64,000 nucleotides of DNA, from contig DF237290.1 of assembly GCA_000708835.1 (NCBI GenBank), positions 1 through 64,000 on the forward strand, written 5' to 3'. Within the stretch, counting starts at the first letter, position 1. Each line of letters opens with the position of its first letter. This document shows, piece by piece, positions 11,388 to 23,853 of this stretch. The notes beneath the pieces were generated by a model. That model did no database searches, had not been told where the DNA came from, and was given only the letters and a program-made list of their open reading frames with translations. Both the position numbers and the translations under genes were made by a program. This DNA is from Klebsormidium nitens (lineage: Eukaryota; Streptophyta; Klebsormidiophyceae; Klebsormidiales; Klebsormidiaceae).

Positions 11388-14300
11388 ATGAAGGAATTCC
11401 TTTCAGAGGCTAGTAGAAGCATGGCTCTGGGAACTGTGGCTGCCCATGGGGCGTCGTTTGCTGCCCTGCCAGCATCATTGCGCACTTTGCAGAGGGCCGC
11501 TATTCCATTCTCATCTGCCCTTCTTTTGCACCCTCCCATAGTTCTACCAATTCTTTTGAATTCCACTGGGCCGGTGATGGGGCTGCAGAGCACGATTGCA
11601 AATCACACCAAGCCTCTTGTCTTCCAGCCCCTTACAACCTTTCAGGGCAATGACATCTTGCGTTCTGGTTCTTTTCATTCTTTGGATCCGATGAGGGCTC
11701 TTCACACTGTTCTTTCCGAAACAGCATCGCCAGGTGCGTTGAATCACAAGCTAGTGGCGCACGCAGTCAGTGCTGCCAGCAGTCCACAGCAGGCCCTGGC
11801 AAAGTCCAAAAAGGGGAAGAAAGCCAAAAAGCAGAGCGCTGTTGCTAAAAAACCAGCAAGCGTCAGTACTTCCATAGACACCGACAGTCAACTTGGACAG
11901 AGTGAAGCCTCTGAGCCCAGCACCAGTAACAGCGATGAGTTCCCCACTTCCACTGCTGCCAGTGATGACATCATCACTGATATCAGCAACCAAACAAGCT
12001 CTGAAACTCCCCCTGACACTCCTTCCAGTTCAACACCCCACGAACCCTCTGCGCTTGCTAGGCTGTGCGGCAGAAGCGTTCCTGATTGGCTGATAAGAAG
12101 GGCGGAAGACCTGGGGTACGGGACGCCCACCGGGGCCCAAACAGAGGCGCTTCCGCTAGCTCTGCAGGGGCGGGACTGCGTCATTCATGCTCAGACGGGG
12201 TCCGGGAAAACGCTGACTTATCTGCTACCTGTGCTGTCGGGTATAGACCCGAAGCGATCGTCGGTGCAGGCGATTGTGGTGGTGCCGACCCGGGAGCTGG
12301 GGATACAAGTAAATACTGACCGCCAGCGGATGACGTTTTGCAAACTGGGGAGTGGAGGTTTCGCATCCCGGTTCTTTGTTGTGCCAATCAGAGAGTTAAG
12401 GTTAGCGCTAGAGCGTGACATTTGAATATCAAAAGTCGTCCGGACCCATTGAGATTTTTAGGGGAGGCTTTCTAGGGTGACTTCAACAGGGGGTCCTGAG
12501 TAAACAATCACTGGAGGACGCCAGTTACCACCAAACAGAGTTTATGAAACATACTCAGGTCTCCAGTGGTAATTCCTTTGAATCATCTGGTTGAGCGTAA
12601 CGACGTTTGTTGATGTGGATTCTGAGCCGAACTTGGAAAAGACCTCGAGCCGGTGTCTACCTGGGACCCAGCAAGCCAGTCCTTCACAGGCGTCTTGTCT
12701 TGATTCTGTTGCTTTTTAGCACTGATCCAGTCTTTTGGTGACAGGTGGCGCGCGTAGCCCGCCAGCTGGCGGGCAAAGGCAAGGACCAGGTGGCGGACGA
12801 GGAGGCTGCTAACACGAAGAAGCTCAAGTCCGGAAAGATCCAGGTCATGGCATTGTTGGACGGCGCAGGGGGCAATCGGCAAAAGATCTGGCTCAAGGTG
12901 GGGCCCGTCTCTTAATCTCTTCGGGACTTCCCAGCCAATTTGTTCAGAAGGAATAGGAGATTCGTCTCGGTCGGAATGTGAGACAATGTGTATCACAATG
13001 CGCACCTCTTTCATGGGCGAAGGAGCAAGCGACTCAATGTAGGGATAGAATTGCTCATTGGAGTCTACTTGTGGTGAAAGCACTTCTTCGGTTGTTCTGA
13101 TAACTCCGTTTATATTGTATTCTACGGGCTACGAGCACTTCGCGACTTGTTAGGTTCTGGCCGTGCGCTAGTTTGTCTTGAAAGGCAGCCCTTATCTGCT
13201 AGGAATCATGTTCATGGAAGGCCCCTTTCCTGACTTTACAGATCTGTTGCATGGGAGCTTTTGTGGGGTTGGGAACCACAACTTATTTTGGTGCTGGCCA
13301 TCTTCTGTCAAACTTTGCGAAGGCTTTGCAAGTATATCTTGACAAGGGATCCACGGGCATGCGATTCCTGCGCATGATGTAAATGGTTTTTTTCCTCAAT
13401 CCGGTCATTCATGCCTTCGAATTTTCTGAGCCCATCCCGCTTGATGGGCATAGACAGCTCCAAAGTGGCGACATTGTTCAGCTCAAAAAATTTCATATGA
13501 AACATCTAAGCGGGACAGCGTCCGGATCTCGGTGAAGAGACAGATTCTGAATTTCGATGAAGAGACATACATCAGATCCAAGCTGGTAGACTTTTATGTA
13601 CCACAGGCGGACCCCCCTCACCTAGTTGTTGGAACCCCCGACCGGATCCACAAGATGATTGAGTACAGGAACCTGCGCACGAACGGGCTCAAGTTCATTG
13701 TCGTTGACGAGGTAAGACTGACTCTTCCTGTCCTTTCCGCTGGACGTTCTCCTCCCAGAATTGTCTCCCAGTTAGGAGCAGAACTTCTCTCCATCAAGGT
13801 GTCAGCATTTCTTGAGTGACGTCCGCCCCTCCCTTCCCTGCGTTGACGCGAGAGCTGCTTCGAGGTGCATTGCAAAGTTTGACAGGTTGCTGAATTAGCC
13901 AGCAGCGGTCATGCCACCTTGTGCTGATCTGTCTGCTTCCGACAGCTCCCTTCCCAGCAATTTTACCGTATGAACTGATGCGACCCGACTCGACGGGCAG
14001 CCCGGACAAGCTGCCAACGGTTGATTACACTTCGCAGGTTGCCTGCTCTGCTGACGTCAATATTCCGCTAACGGCGCCCGTTTTTCTAAACTGCAGTTTG
14101 ATGCGTATCCTGCCGCAACGCGTACGACGGGCAGCCTGAACAAGCTGCTGACGGTTGACAGCGAAGCCGGCGCGCGGCAGACCATCTTTGCGAGCGCAAC
14201 GGTGCCGCAGCACAACCGGGCAGTCACGGAGCTGGTCAAGAACAAGTGGGCGCGGGTGAGGGCGCGCGATCTTTTCAGATGACAATCTCCCCGTCAGCCC

Positions 14301-16883
14301 GTCAGTGACGTTCTGTTGAATGTAAACGCACTGGAATTACCGGTTTACAACGTTAACAGTTCTGCAAAAGCAGACAACAAAAGAAGCAGAACCTCTCCAG
14401 AATTGGTCACCCTCTTCTGCGTCCATCTCAAGCGGTGAATACTTGATTCTGAAACCCCCTTCTTGAGCATTCCCCGAGAAATATGTGGACAAGCCAGCCT
14501 AAACTGCCTCCGTTCAAGTTGCTCACCGCGATTGTATCACGAGCCCCCTGCTAATCGAGCTTGTGCAGCAGAATTTAGTCCCTGCAGAGAACCCGAGGTT
14601 TGACAGACTAACCCAGTTCAAGATACTCTGTGCAGAACGACTTGGTGCACGTCCACGTCGATCCCATTCAGCACGTGCCCAAGTTTCTGGATCACCGGTA
14701 TCTGGTGAGCGGGCTCAAACATTGGCTTAGTTCCATCTGGTTTCTTCAGTGTGGTTGAGTTTGAGAGACAGAGAAATTTGTTTCTATCCTCTCGGGCTCC
14801 TATTCCTTGAGAACCCGCAGACCAACCCGTTACAATTTTTAATGGACTGACTTCTGGCTGACGGACGGTTAACGCTTACGTCGCCAAAAGGCTTTCTTAC
14901 CCCAGCATAAGACAAAGATTGAAGGTTACCTGACAGAACTTTCAGCTCGTAAGGGTCAGCGCAATCACGGCGTAATACTTTTGAGGCATTTGCTTGAATA
15001 TCGGTAAGGTCCCCGGGATTGAACATCTGAAGCTTACAAGACAGGCCAACCGGCAATTTGACGGATAAGAGTCAAGACGGCAGAAGCTTTTGGCTTGTCG
15101 CCAAGAGAACACCCTATTTTTGATTCGATGTAGGTGTGCGAGGGCGACGACAAAATCAAGTCGCTGCAGAAATTGGTCGAGCGGGACCAACCATCTGCTG
15201 CCATCATCTTTGCGCACGACCTCGTGAGTCCCTTCCGATACTCTGACTGTATTGTCCTCACTGTAGCTGAAGTTTGCAAGATTTGAAAGGAGAAAGGAGC
15301 CGGTTTGTCCCTGCGGAAATACCTTGGTATGCTGTCAATCTCGGGTTCGAGTATGATGAGGCTTGGTTGAGCCTGGCAAATCAAGGGGAACCCTCTTGCG
15401 GTTTAGTAACTTGCCCTGCTTCCACGTCACTCGGGTAAGCTTCAGTTTCGATCCTCATGTTGCAAGCTCTTTGCAGCCGGTCGAATACCTTCGGTGAGTC
15501 AACGTGACCGCTCTGGGATTCTGTGGGCGAGAATATCGTAAGACAAAGAGATTGTGAAGCCGTATAGTTGTCTTTGTGACGACGATTCTTTGGGTTCACC
15601 GTCTCCTGCCTTGACACTTTCAGCTCCATTATCAAGTGCACAAAAATCCCTCTTGTAAAGAATTGTCAGTTCAGATTTCGAGCAAATAATCTCTGCTTTT
15701 TTGACGTGTCTGCTGACTGATCTATTAAGGAGCGCAACAAGCGCACTGGCGAGAGCTTTTCGGTGGGGGCCATGGTGGAGGCGCTGGGCGCGGGGTAGTT
15801 CCCTGCGATTTACCGCTTTAGCTGCCATAACTTTCTCGTGATGAGATGCTGACGTCATGTTTGTCGACAGACGGAACCGAACAAGCGCACAGGCGAGACC
15901 CCCTCGTGGAGGGGGTCGCGGAGGCGCCGAGGAAGGGACTTCGCTGCTGAATCAGCGTCATCTTTTCATGTTCCTTCTGGTTGCTGACATCACTTTTCTC
16001 GACAGACGGAGCGCAACAAGCGCACGGGCGAGACCCCCTCGGTGGAGGCCGTCGCGGAGGCGCTGAGCGAGGGGCAGCCCGAGGCCCTCCAGCCTCTGCT
16101 CCTGCAGGAGAACGCGCGCGTGCAGAAGCGCGCGAGCATTGTGCAGGTGCGCGCTCTTCTTTCCGTCCAACGTGTCTCGCTGTTCCGACCGACCTCTGAA
16201 TCCATTTCTTCCGCCCGGTCCCCGTGAAGTAATGCCTTCTGCTGGGGGTTTTGTTTCAACAGTTACGCTGAATGCAATGAAAGATGGCGTGCAGGAATGC
16301 ACACGCGCAGCTCAGTTTCCAGTTTTTACCGACTTAGTATTCCGGTGCGATGAGCGGCTGGCCGTAAGCGGATGCAAAAGGGACGCGAGCATGGTGAATT
16401 ACAAAAAGCTTTCTGCGCCGCTTCTGGCTTGGACGCTTCCATCTGTCCTTTCCTTGACCCATTTCGCTGGGTTGGCCCTCTTGTTGGCAAAATACCATTC
16501 CCTTACAGAATCTACTTGCATCGACTGGAGACTTTGAGCCGGGTGTCGGAAAGCAAGGCCATAAGCGGCCGGGGTGTCCCTGGAAAAGTGTGCTCTAAAG
16601 GCAACATTCGCTGCAGGAGTTTCGAGAAGGCAATCGACGGCTGCTGGTAGCCACCGACCTGGCCGCCCGGGGCCTCGACCTCCCGGAGGTCAGCCACGTG
16701 TACAATTTTGATTTGCCGCTGGACGCCACATCATACGTACATAGGGCCGGTAGAACTGCACGGAAGCCCATTGCTGGGACGAAAGGAACAGTCACGTGCC
16801 TAGTGTCCTCGAAAGAGGTCTTTGCCCTGAAGCGGCTGCTAAATGCTATACGAGTAGAGGGGGAGGAAATCGATGACACGTAA
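11388..16883 (+). CDS. DEAD-box ATP-dependent RNA helicase, probably plastid (RH58-like)
   Basis: Eight exons: 11388..12308, 12745..12897, 13607..13711, 14097..14255, 14636..14704, 15134..15223, 16006..16146, 16617..16883. All join in phase 0, giving 634 residues. A long Ser/Ala-rich leader, consistent with a transit peptide, and a Lys/Ser linker precede the core. The core has a Q-motif region [15 protein letters not shown], motif I AQTGSGKT (268-275), PTRELG (300-305), GTPDR, VVDE for motif II (390-393), SAT (426-428), [18 protein letters not shown] and HRAGRTAR (588-595). DEAD-box enzymes unwind or remodel RNA using ATP. Motif II reads D-E-F-D across an exon junction rather than DEAD. The short C-terminus ends soon after motif VI, like Arabidopsis RH58; that assignment is from memory of the family. 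Start chosen at the first ATG; 11421 is an alternative. Introns carry decayed copies of exons 4 and 7. Confidence 0.9.
13965..14035 (+). repeat. Decayed copy of helicase exon 4 start in intron 3
   Basis: The stretch reading CGACGGGCAGCCCGGACAAG then CGGTTGATTACA mirrors CGACGGGCAGCCTGAACAAG then CGGTTGACAGCG in exon 4 about 130 bases downstream. The copy keeps the order of landmarks but is frameshifted and lacks the end of the exon. Confidence 0.7.
15730..16146 (+). repeat. Triplicated exon 7 of the helicase gene
   Basis: Three tandem copies of the same exon beginning: 15730-15798, 15871-15945 and the intact 16006-16146. All share ERNKRTGE or its equivalent (second copy EPNKRTGE). Copy 1 ends in an in-frame TAG after GGCGCGGGG. 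Copy 2 has lost one G in the CCCTCGTGG stretch, which shifts the frame. The intron preceding copies 2 and 3 is also duplicated (TGCTGACGTCA/TTGTCGACAG against TGCTGACATCA/TCTCGACAG). Only copy 3 keeps both splice sites and joins its neighbours in phase. Confidence 0.88.
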
Positions 16884-18597
16884 GGCCGCCAAGAGGAGGT
16901 GAAGTGAGCGAACGTGCTTCAAGCAACGATGCCGAATCGCCAAAGCCGAGAAAGCTAGCATGTTCGGTTAGATTGGATGTTCGCCCGCACTTAAATTGTG
17001 GAACAAGATTGTTCCTTTGCGCATTTGCAGTGTGGCACTGCAGCCAGCAATGCTTTGGTTTTTTTGACACACTCCAATGTCGGTGGCCGCAGGACTTATT
17101 GAACCTTTCGATTCCCGTCCTTTCATTGTCGTGGGTGCGCTTCTTCCTGCGCAAGACTTCTCATGGTCAAAAGGCTTGCGACGAGGGGTCGGTCTTCGTT
17201 TGCGCCGCGTACAATGATCCATTTTGTATCCACTCATATCACTTCATCTGGCCAGAGTCGATACTGTGTGGTGATCAGGAGAACATCATGCAAGCATGCG
17301 CGAATGCTTGCGCACATTCAGACAGCAGAACCAGTGGACAACATAGCACGAGTGCTTTGGCAAAAAGGCTCAACGTACGCGGTTCACATGTTTCTGAGGC
17401 AACAGACATCGGTCGATACCAATTATCATGTGTCTTATACATTGGTCCAAGAGTAGCCACTAGTTGCTCTGTGGCAGCTCATCTTCCGTATTTGTGTCCC
17501 CGGAGCGCAATGCACTCCTTTAATTCGAGTCCACAGTAAACACACGCGGCGACGCACCCAGGTCCCAGACGGACCAAGCACCGACAATAGTATTTGCCCC
17601 GGTAGAGTCTAGACCGACTTCTATACCATACAAGGAGACCGGGTGAAGGGTCCGGGAATCCGAAAATCCAGTAGAGTCTGTAAGTTTGCAAGTCTCAACT
17701 CCCACGTGGCTGTCAAGACCCCGGTACCCTTCCACGCTAGTGAAGCAGTACGGTACCGCGGTCTCTATGACGCAGGGGTGACGCTTGCGGAACTGATCGA
17801 TCGGGACACGTGTAATGATCGCAACGGTGGTAAAAATCCCCGGGTGGATTCAAGTAGTGCCCGGGGTGTTGTCGGCAATTTTGGGTCAAACACCACAACC
17901 GACTGATCTTGGTGGGGTTGGTTTGGCGGTTTAGGGTGGGTTCGGGCTGGCCCATGGCGGAACGCCTTAGGGTTCTTTAAATCCGGGTTACTGCTCTCAG
18001 TTTGTCCTTAGGGTTTTAGTGTTGTGTTACTTAACCAGTGACAGCGTCATCATCCGATCCGTTCAGCCGACGCCGCGGCAATCGGGGATGTCATCATGAA
18101 TGATGGATAGAGTAACTGAAAGCCGGCATATGGAAAGTAGGTGTGCCACGTGGACTTAAGCTGCCGTTAACGCTGCCAGGTGGCAGGACCGAGGATGCGT
18201 GAGCAACTCCTGCCACCTGGCAATTTGTCCAGCTGGCAAACCAATAAGGAACCCATATGCCAGATTCTGATTCTGATTCTGTTCTGAAGCCCTGTCTACC
18301 TGGACTCAGAGTCAGAGGCTTCGTCTCCCATTGTGGCGCTTCGTAGGCTGGAGCACAAGTTTTAGGCGCCTGCAAGTTCTCTTTGCGGAAGTCTCTTTTC
18401 CATTCCCTGTCCATTGGAGGCAAGCTTCTCCAGTCCAGCTGCCGGCCGCCCGTAGCTAGCTGAGAAGATTGTGGATCAGCCAAGGAAGTTGTAGTGCTTT
18501 AATCGGAATCATTTATTTGGCTGTTCTTATCTGCATCGAAGAGTTGAAGTTGTTTTCGTTCCGCAGCTTCGTACTTGGTGAGTACTTCACATTTCCC
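16884..18597. other. Intergenic region with GTTTAGGG-type low-copy repeat
   Basis: No supported exon. A G-rich segment at 17920-17946 (GGTTTGG, then GGTTTAGGGTGGGTTCGGG) closely resembles one at 21914-21939 inside the kinase gene. Scattered CTTAGGGTT motifs follow near 17968 and 18008. It probably holds the helicase 3' end and the kinase promoter. Confidence 0.5.
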
Positions 18598-21500
18598 ATG
18601 GCTGATCCAGGTGACGTTGAAGCTAAGAAGAAGCCTGTAGGTAGGACAGACAGTATGACGGGGAAACGACTGAGACTGAGCCAGAGGACACCCAAGACGG
18701 CAGCAGACCCTGAGGTGTTGCAGGTCGTGGAGAAGTTCGTTGAGAAAAGCGGGAGCCAGTTGGCAAACGGGTGGAAGCTGGGGAAGCAGCTGGGAAGGGG
18801 AAACCAAGGAGCGGTGTATCTGCTGGAAGATGAGGATGGGAACGGTGCAGGTGAGGTCTGAGCTGGCCAAGATTGCTGATCTACAACTTGGAGTCTGGTG
18901 GCAGCTGGTCTTAAAACCTCTCAGTTGTCTCAGTTGACATGAACAAAAGCTCTTGAGGTTGGACACATGGCTGACTTGAAGTTAGCAAGGCTGCAGCCAC
19001 ACTCTATTTAAAAAGGCCTCCATAGAAATTGGCTTTGAGCAAGTGCCGGACGCATCGAAGGATAAATCCTCTTTCATTGATCTGGGCGACTGAAGCTTGC
19101 AACATCAACGCAAATCGGAAGTTATTCCCCTGCTTTACAAAGGTGTATTTTGCTAAGAGGGCCTTCCAAGAAAGTGCAGGATGTCCTGTTGAAGTCAGTG
19201 ACAATTGAGCTCGACTTAGCAATGGCAGGAGGGGCTCCTCTTTCAGGGGCCCAGTTCGAGTGACAGGGCTTAAGTAATCACTCTTTCTTGCATTGTTAGA
19301 AAACCATATTTTCAACAACACATCACATTTTTTACAGGCCGGGTTCTGAAGTTGGTCTGGAACAAGACAAAAGCTGCGATTGTGGGAGGTTTTGTTCTGA
19401 TGGAAAGAGAGTGGGCCATCGGCAGGAGACTGAACTTGCTCAATGAAGAAGATGGCTTCCTTGAAGGCTTCACACAGACCGGCTCCAAGATCCTTGACAA
19501 GGACGGGTCCTTCCTGGGAACTGTGTTGGAGAAGCTGAACGGGAAGGGCGCTAAGAACAGACTAGAAGACCCCAAGTTCAATGACATCGACTACATACTT
19601 GAGATGATGACAGAGGTAAAGCGGCTGCCTGAGTGTGGCGTTCGTTCCAGACCCTTCACTAAACTGCCTTCTTAAGTGCGCCTTCTTACTTTTCGAGTGC
19701 TTGTGAGCTTCCAGTATCTAGGAACAGTCTCAATTGTAGGCTGTCTTGTAACATGCTTTCCCATTTTTGCAAGGATACCTACTGCCTTCTGACACTGCGC
19801 ACTCTGAAGCTTTTTGCCTTGTAAGAAGAGAAAAAGCAGATTAACTCCTTGTGTCTGCAGGTTCTGAGGGCCCTTGACCGAGCCAGGTCGACCATTGGCT
19901 TCAGGCATGGGGATATGCATATTCGGAATGTAATGGAGCACAGGGTTGAGGAAGAGAGCGGGGGCCCTGAGTTGGAGACTGACAAGGTCTCTTTCAGAGT
20001 CAGGTGAGCAGCAAGGAGGAGCATGCTGGGTCTACAAAGCAGTTTGAGGCAAAGGCTAGGGTTCGATTTCAGGTTGCTCTACAAGACAGCTTGCTGCTGA
20101 CAGAAAATGTGCCAATGGTGTGAGGCGCATCTTCCACAGAGGAGGATACGGAACTGAGCTTGCAGCTGGAGGAACTACAACTGGTATGAGGCATGCCACT
20201 CGCGTGCATTTCAACTGTGGTTTACCTGTCTTCTTGGATGGGCAACTCTATTTTGCCTGTGTCTCGTAGCTGCGACGGTTCTGAAAAGCTGTCCGCGCTG
20301 TTCATTGGAAAAAGTTTTGTTCCTCAAAAGGGCAGGTATAAGTTGGCTTCATCACCGAGTATGCCCTGCACAAGATTCTTTCTTAAATTACGGTTTGAAC
20401 TGTGTCAGGCGGACTGCTTTTTGTCTCTTTACGTTTGAGGCCACTTTCCACCCGCGCTGCTTACACTTCTTGAGTTCCCGTGAACAGAGTCAACCTGCGA
20501 GGCCTCCACTTCAAGATCATCGACCTTGGCCATGCCGAAATCATTGAGGACCAAGCCGATGACTATGAGAAGATAGTAAAGAAAATGGAAGCAGACCCGC
20601 CGGAGTTGCCAAAGCTGAGTCCCGAGAAGGTGTACAGGTGTGGCCTCCCTCCACGTTCACTCGAAGCTCCGAAGCAGCAAGGCTCTAAAACTTCATCTAG
20701 GAATAACTTGTGCTTTTAACGTCCCTCTGTTTCAGGCACCTGAAGTAGACTCACGAGCAGTGTCTTACTCAGGCACACGTCCTCTTCCTCCCTTCAGTAC
20801 TTTTGCGCCCTTTTCTTAAGAAGGTAATTGAGACATGCTCTCTGGAAAGACGAAGCTTCAGCAAAGCAAAGCGAGCACAAGAGTTGCATCGCTTCCGTGC
20901 CCTGTCTATATATGTTAGTGTTGCTCCGTACTGTCTGGAAATGCAGTCTGAGACGGGTAAACCGTCCGTCGTACAGGGCAGCCTTTGTCAACCGGGATGA
21001 CGTCTGGCGCTTCGTTCGATCCGTCAGCCAGTACCTTGGAGTGCGGGTATGGCACGAGGAGGACAAGCTGAAAGTACAGCTGCTGCTGTCGATCATCAAG
21101 GAAATAACAGGTGCGACGGCTTTCAAGTTGCGTTTCAGAGGACGGGAACTTTTCCGTCGATGTGCACCGTTGTTGCAAGCACCTCTCCCGAGGTCGGTAC
21201 TAGACAAAGGACGCAGCAGCATCTTAGTGCGTATGCCGGACTTGCGTTTGCAGGCCTATCACTTGGTCGAGTCTTGCTTTGAAGAACTTCGATAGCCAAA
21301 TATTTACGCACTGTCAAACTTACCTCAAATAATGTGATTCCGCGCAGGGAACATTCACCGGGCCCACTTTGCGATGTCGAACAAGGCTGGAGAGGCAAAG
21401 AGGACCAGCTGTGAGAAGGCAATGTCGGTTGGGGGCACATGCTTCACTTTCAAGTGGTTCAACGTAAAGTGAGTCTGTCAGCGTGCTCGCTTTCTGTTTC

Positions 21501-22408
21501 GAGTATTCGCCTCGGAAGACGCACTCTTTAGTTCAAGGTGCCTTGCTGTCACCTACGCTCTTTGTCTTCCCACAAGAGCATTCATCTTGGCAGGCACAAG
21601 CATCGTAACGTGGACGTGCATATGATACTCTTTACTACTTTCCGGCTTTGCATTTCAAGCAATTTCGTCAAAAGACAGGCTTGCGCAGAGTACGGCCCCC
21701 GAAACATACAAGCAGCAATATTAACAATTGACTCTCGTGTTCCCTTGATCACACCTTCTAAATTGCAGACGCTTTTCTCTGCCTTTCTTGGTTCTGGATT
21801 GCTAACCCTGCGTCTTGCGAGAGTATAGAGGTTGGTCGGTCGATCGAGTTTCACTCTGGTAACTCCCATTTCACTTAAGAGCCATTTCACTTAGGACAGG
21901 CGCCCGTAGGTTTGGTTTGGTGGTTAGGGTGGGTTCGGGAGCGGAGCGGGTGATTCCATCGGTTAGGTTTTTTAGTTTGTTTGCCCGGGTAGCTCGGAAT
22001 CTAAGTGAAATGGCTCGTAAGTTAGAACGGGATTTATCATTATTCGAGAATCTCTGCAATCCAACAGTTTTGGCTGGGCTTTTGCAGCATCCATGCGTAC
22101 TTCTTTCCCGGGCGTCCTACAATCACGCCAAGGGAGGCCCTGGATTTCATTGAGAAACGGAAGAAAGAGCTCGGGTTGACAGACCGGGAACTCCACGTCA
22201 GCAAACAGGTCTGAGACGGGTGACTCCGCAGAAAGTTGCGTGTACAATAAACCGGTCTGACCGATGAACTGCCAAACCTGGGTTGTCACATGGAAGGAAA
22301 CGTCCTATACTGACTACCGCCTTATAGATTAGTGAGCGATACCCCATCACCAATCTGCTTGACCGACTGCCTGGCAAAGTAAGCCTTTTATATATTGCTT
22401 TACTTTAG
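18598..22408 (+). CDS. Divergent protein kinase-like protein
   Basis: Exons 18598..18850, 19338..19615, 19861..20003, 20488..20637, 20977..21110, 21348..21468, 22088..22208 and 22328..22408 join in phase to give 426 residues. If the last GT (GTCTGA) is not a donor, the protein stops at 22214 after 401 residues. Kinase-fold landmarks: glycine loop LGRGNQGAV (65-73), VLKLV with a candidate ATP-binding Lys (about 89), HGDMHIRNV as the catalytic loop (Asp about 195, Asn about 200), and FKIIDLGHAE, where DLG replaces DFG (Asp about 237). HGD instead of HRD recalls atypical kinases. The C-terminal part (VNRDDVWRFVRSVSQYLG, KWFNV, then HAYFFPGRPTITPREALDF) is not a standard C-lobe I recognise. Substrate and pathway cannot be told. 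Probably soluble; no membrane segment or signal peptide seen. Confidence 0.75.
21873..22022. mobile_element. MITE-like element in kinase intron 6
   Basis: Terminal arms 21873-21894 and 22001-22022 are inverted repeats of 22 bases with one mismatch; the inner 16 (GAGCCATTTCACTTAG) are perfect. The 150-base span is non-coding and contains the G-rich GGTTAGGGTGGGTTCGGG block also seen at 17.9 kb. Size and structure fit a miniature inverted-repeat element. No clear target-site duplication was recognised. Confidence 0.55.
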
Positions 22409-23853
22409 TTAGTTATGATCGGACTAAGTGCTAACTTAAGTGACTACTTCATCACGAGTTGGCTTATATACTATAGGACGTAGTTGTAGTGAGGGCCGGC
22501 GAGCGGAACGATGCAACGCGCGCTCAAGTTGAAATTTGAGATACTTAGATTGACAAATGCGAGTAATTAATCAACGTATATTTAATATATGAACAGCGCG
22601 TTATGAACGTACATACAAATCTAACTAGGCAAATCAACTTTTGTTGAACTGACAATTCGGATCGTCCGAATTCGCCGGCCCCCCCACATGTGACAGGCCC
22701 GCGCCTAGCAAGGACTGTTTTTCCGTTACTGTTTCCAAGCTGACGCGCTCTAAGTTCTCCTTTGCTCATGACAAAGTACATGGGATTCATTGGCAACCGC
22801 CCTGAATTATAGGGCCATATCAAAGAATACCATGCTCGACAATTGACTCGACTGGATCATTTCAATATGTGCATACCACGTGCTTGCAAATACATAGCTT
22901 TGGTTCGAATTTAAGCTACCTCTATACCGAGCTTCTTCCGATTTACCTTCCCCATCGATCAGTTCAACGTCACCGTCTGCTTGCAGTGTCCCTAAGCATC
23001 ACCTCTTCCAAACCGCAGGCCGAACCAGAATTCTCAGTGCGTTCTAGCCCGAGGCCTTCTAAATCTTCAATATGAAGTTTGCTCTAACTCCTAGACGCCT
23101 GGTTGCTCTCCACTCAACACTGATCGACTGAAAAGCTGTCGAGCTCCGCTCTTGATTCTGTAGCTAATTACGAACTTTGATTATCACCCAACACGTCCGA
23201 TTGTTAACCTGTTAACTGAGTGCTTAAAGAAACAGGTCTATCCACCGCCTCTGAGAGCACTCGCAAAGAGCGCTCTAAAAATGAGCAGATTGATTCCCAA
23301 CCCCACCATCCGCCCTTCAAAAGTCCTCGAAAGCGAACCGATTATTTATCTGCTTCGTCCCCTTTCTTAAATATAAACGCGCGCTTGCGGGACCCAATAG
23401 CGAATGCTATACAGCAGCGTCAGCAGTACGTAGTAGACCGCCAGCGACCTGCCAACAGGGACCACCGAAAACAGTGAATAAGAAGCAGACGATGCTTCGC
23501 AAGAGCCCTTTGGCACTTCGAGCAACGCAAAGCCCCTCTTTCCTAAGGCCAGCTTTCGGTTCACCTGCTCAATGAGGGAATAGCAGAAACCAAGCCCCAT
23601 CTGTTCTTCTACGGCTTTACTCTACAACTACAAGGACTGCCTCAACCCATCTCAGTAAGCGCATGCACTCGCAAACAACATAAGCTACTCCAAGCGACTC
23701 GCAACGGATCTAAGCCGCCCCTGCTCAATCATCAATTGCGTGACACACCAAGAGAGTGCTTCACTGATCGCTCCGGTGCCCGAACATACAAACCGCGTTG
23801 GTCCGCCAAGAAGACCTAAACATTTGCAAGCTTTAGGGATTCGAGCTGTTCCC
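22409..23853. other. Convergent intergenic region
   Basis: Between the 3' ends of the kinase and MATE genes. Frames are short, partly AT-rich, and show no family motif. It should contain both 3' untranslated regions; nothing else is supported. Confidence 0.5.

Noticed and set aside
12583-13083. 166-codon minus-strand frame within the helicase gene
   Set aside because: It overlaps helicase exon 2 in antisense and has no family signature.
20140-20184. Candidate extra kinase exon with acceptor and GTATGA donor
   Set aside because: Including it breaks the phase to the next exon; skipping it gives a continuous kinase core.
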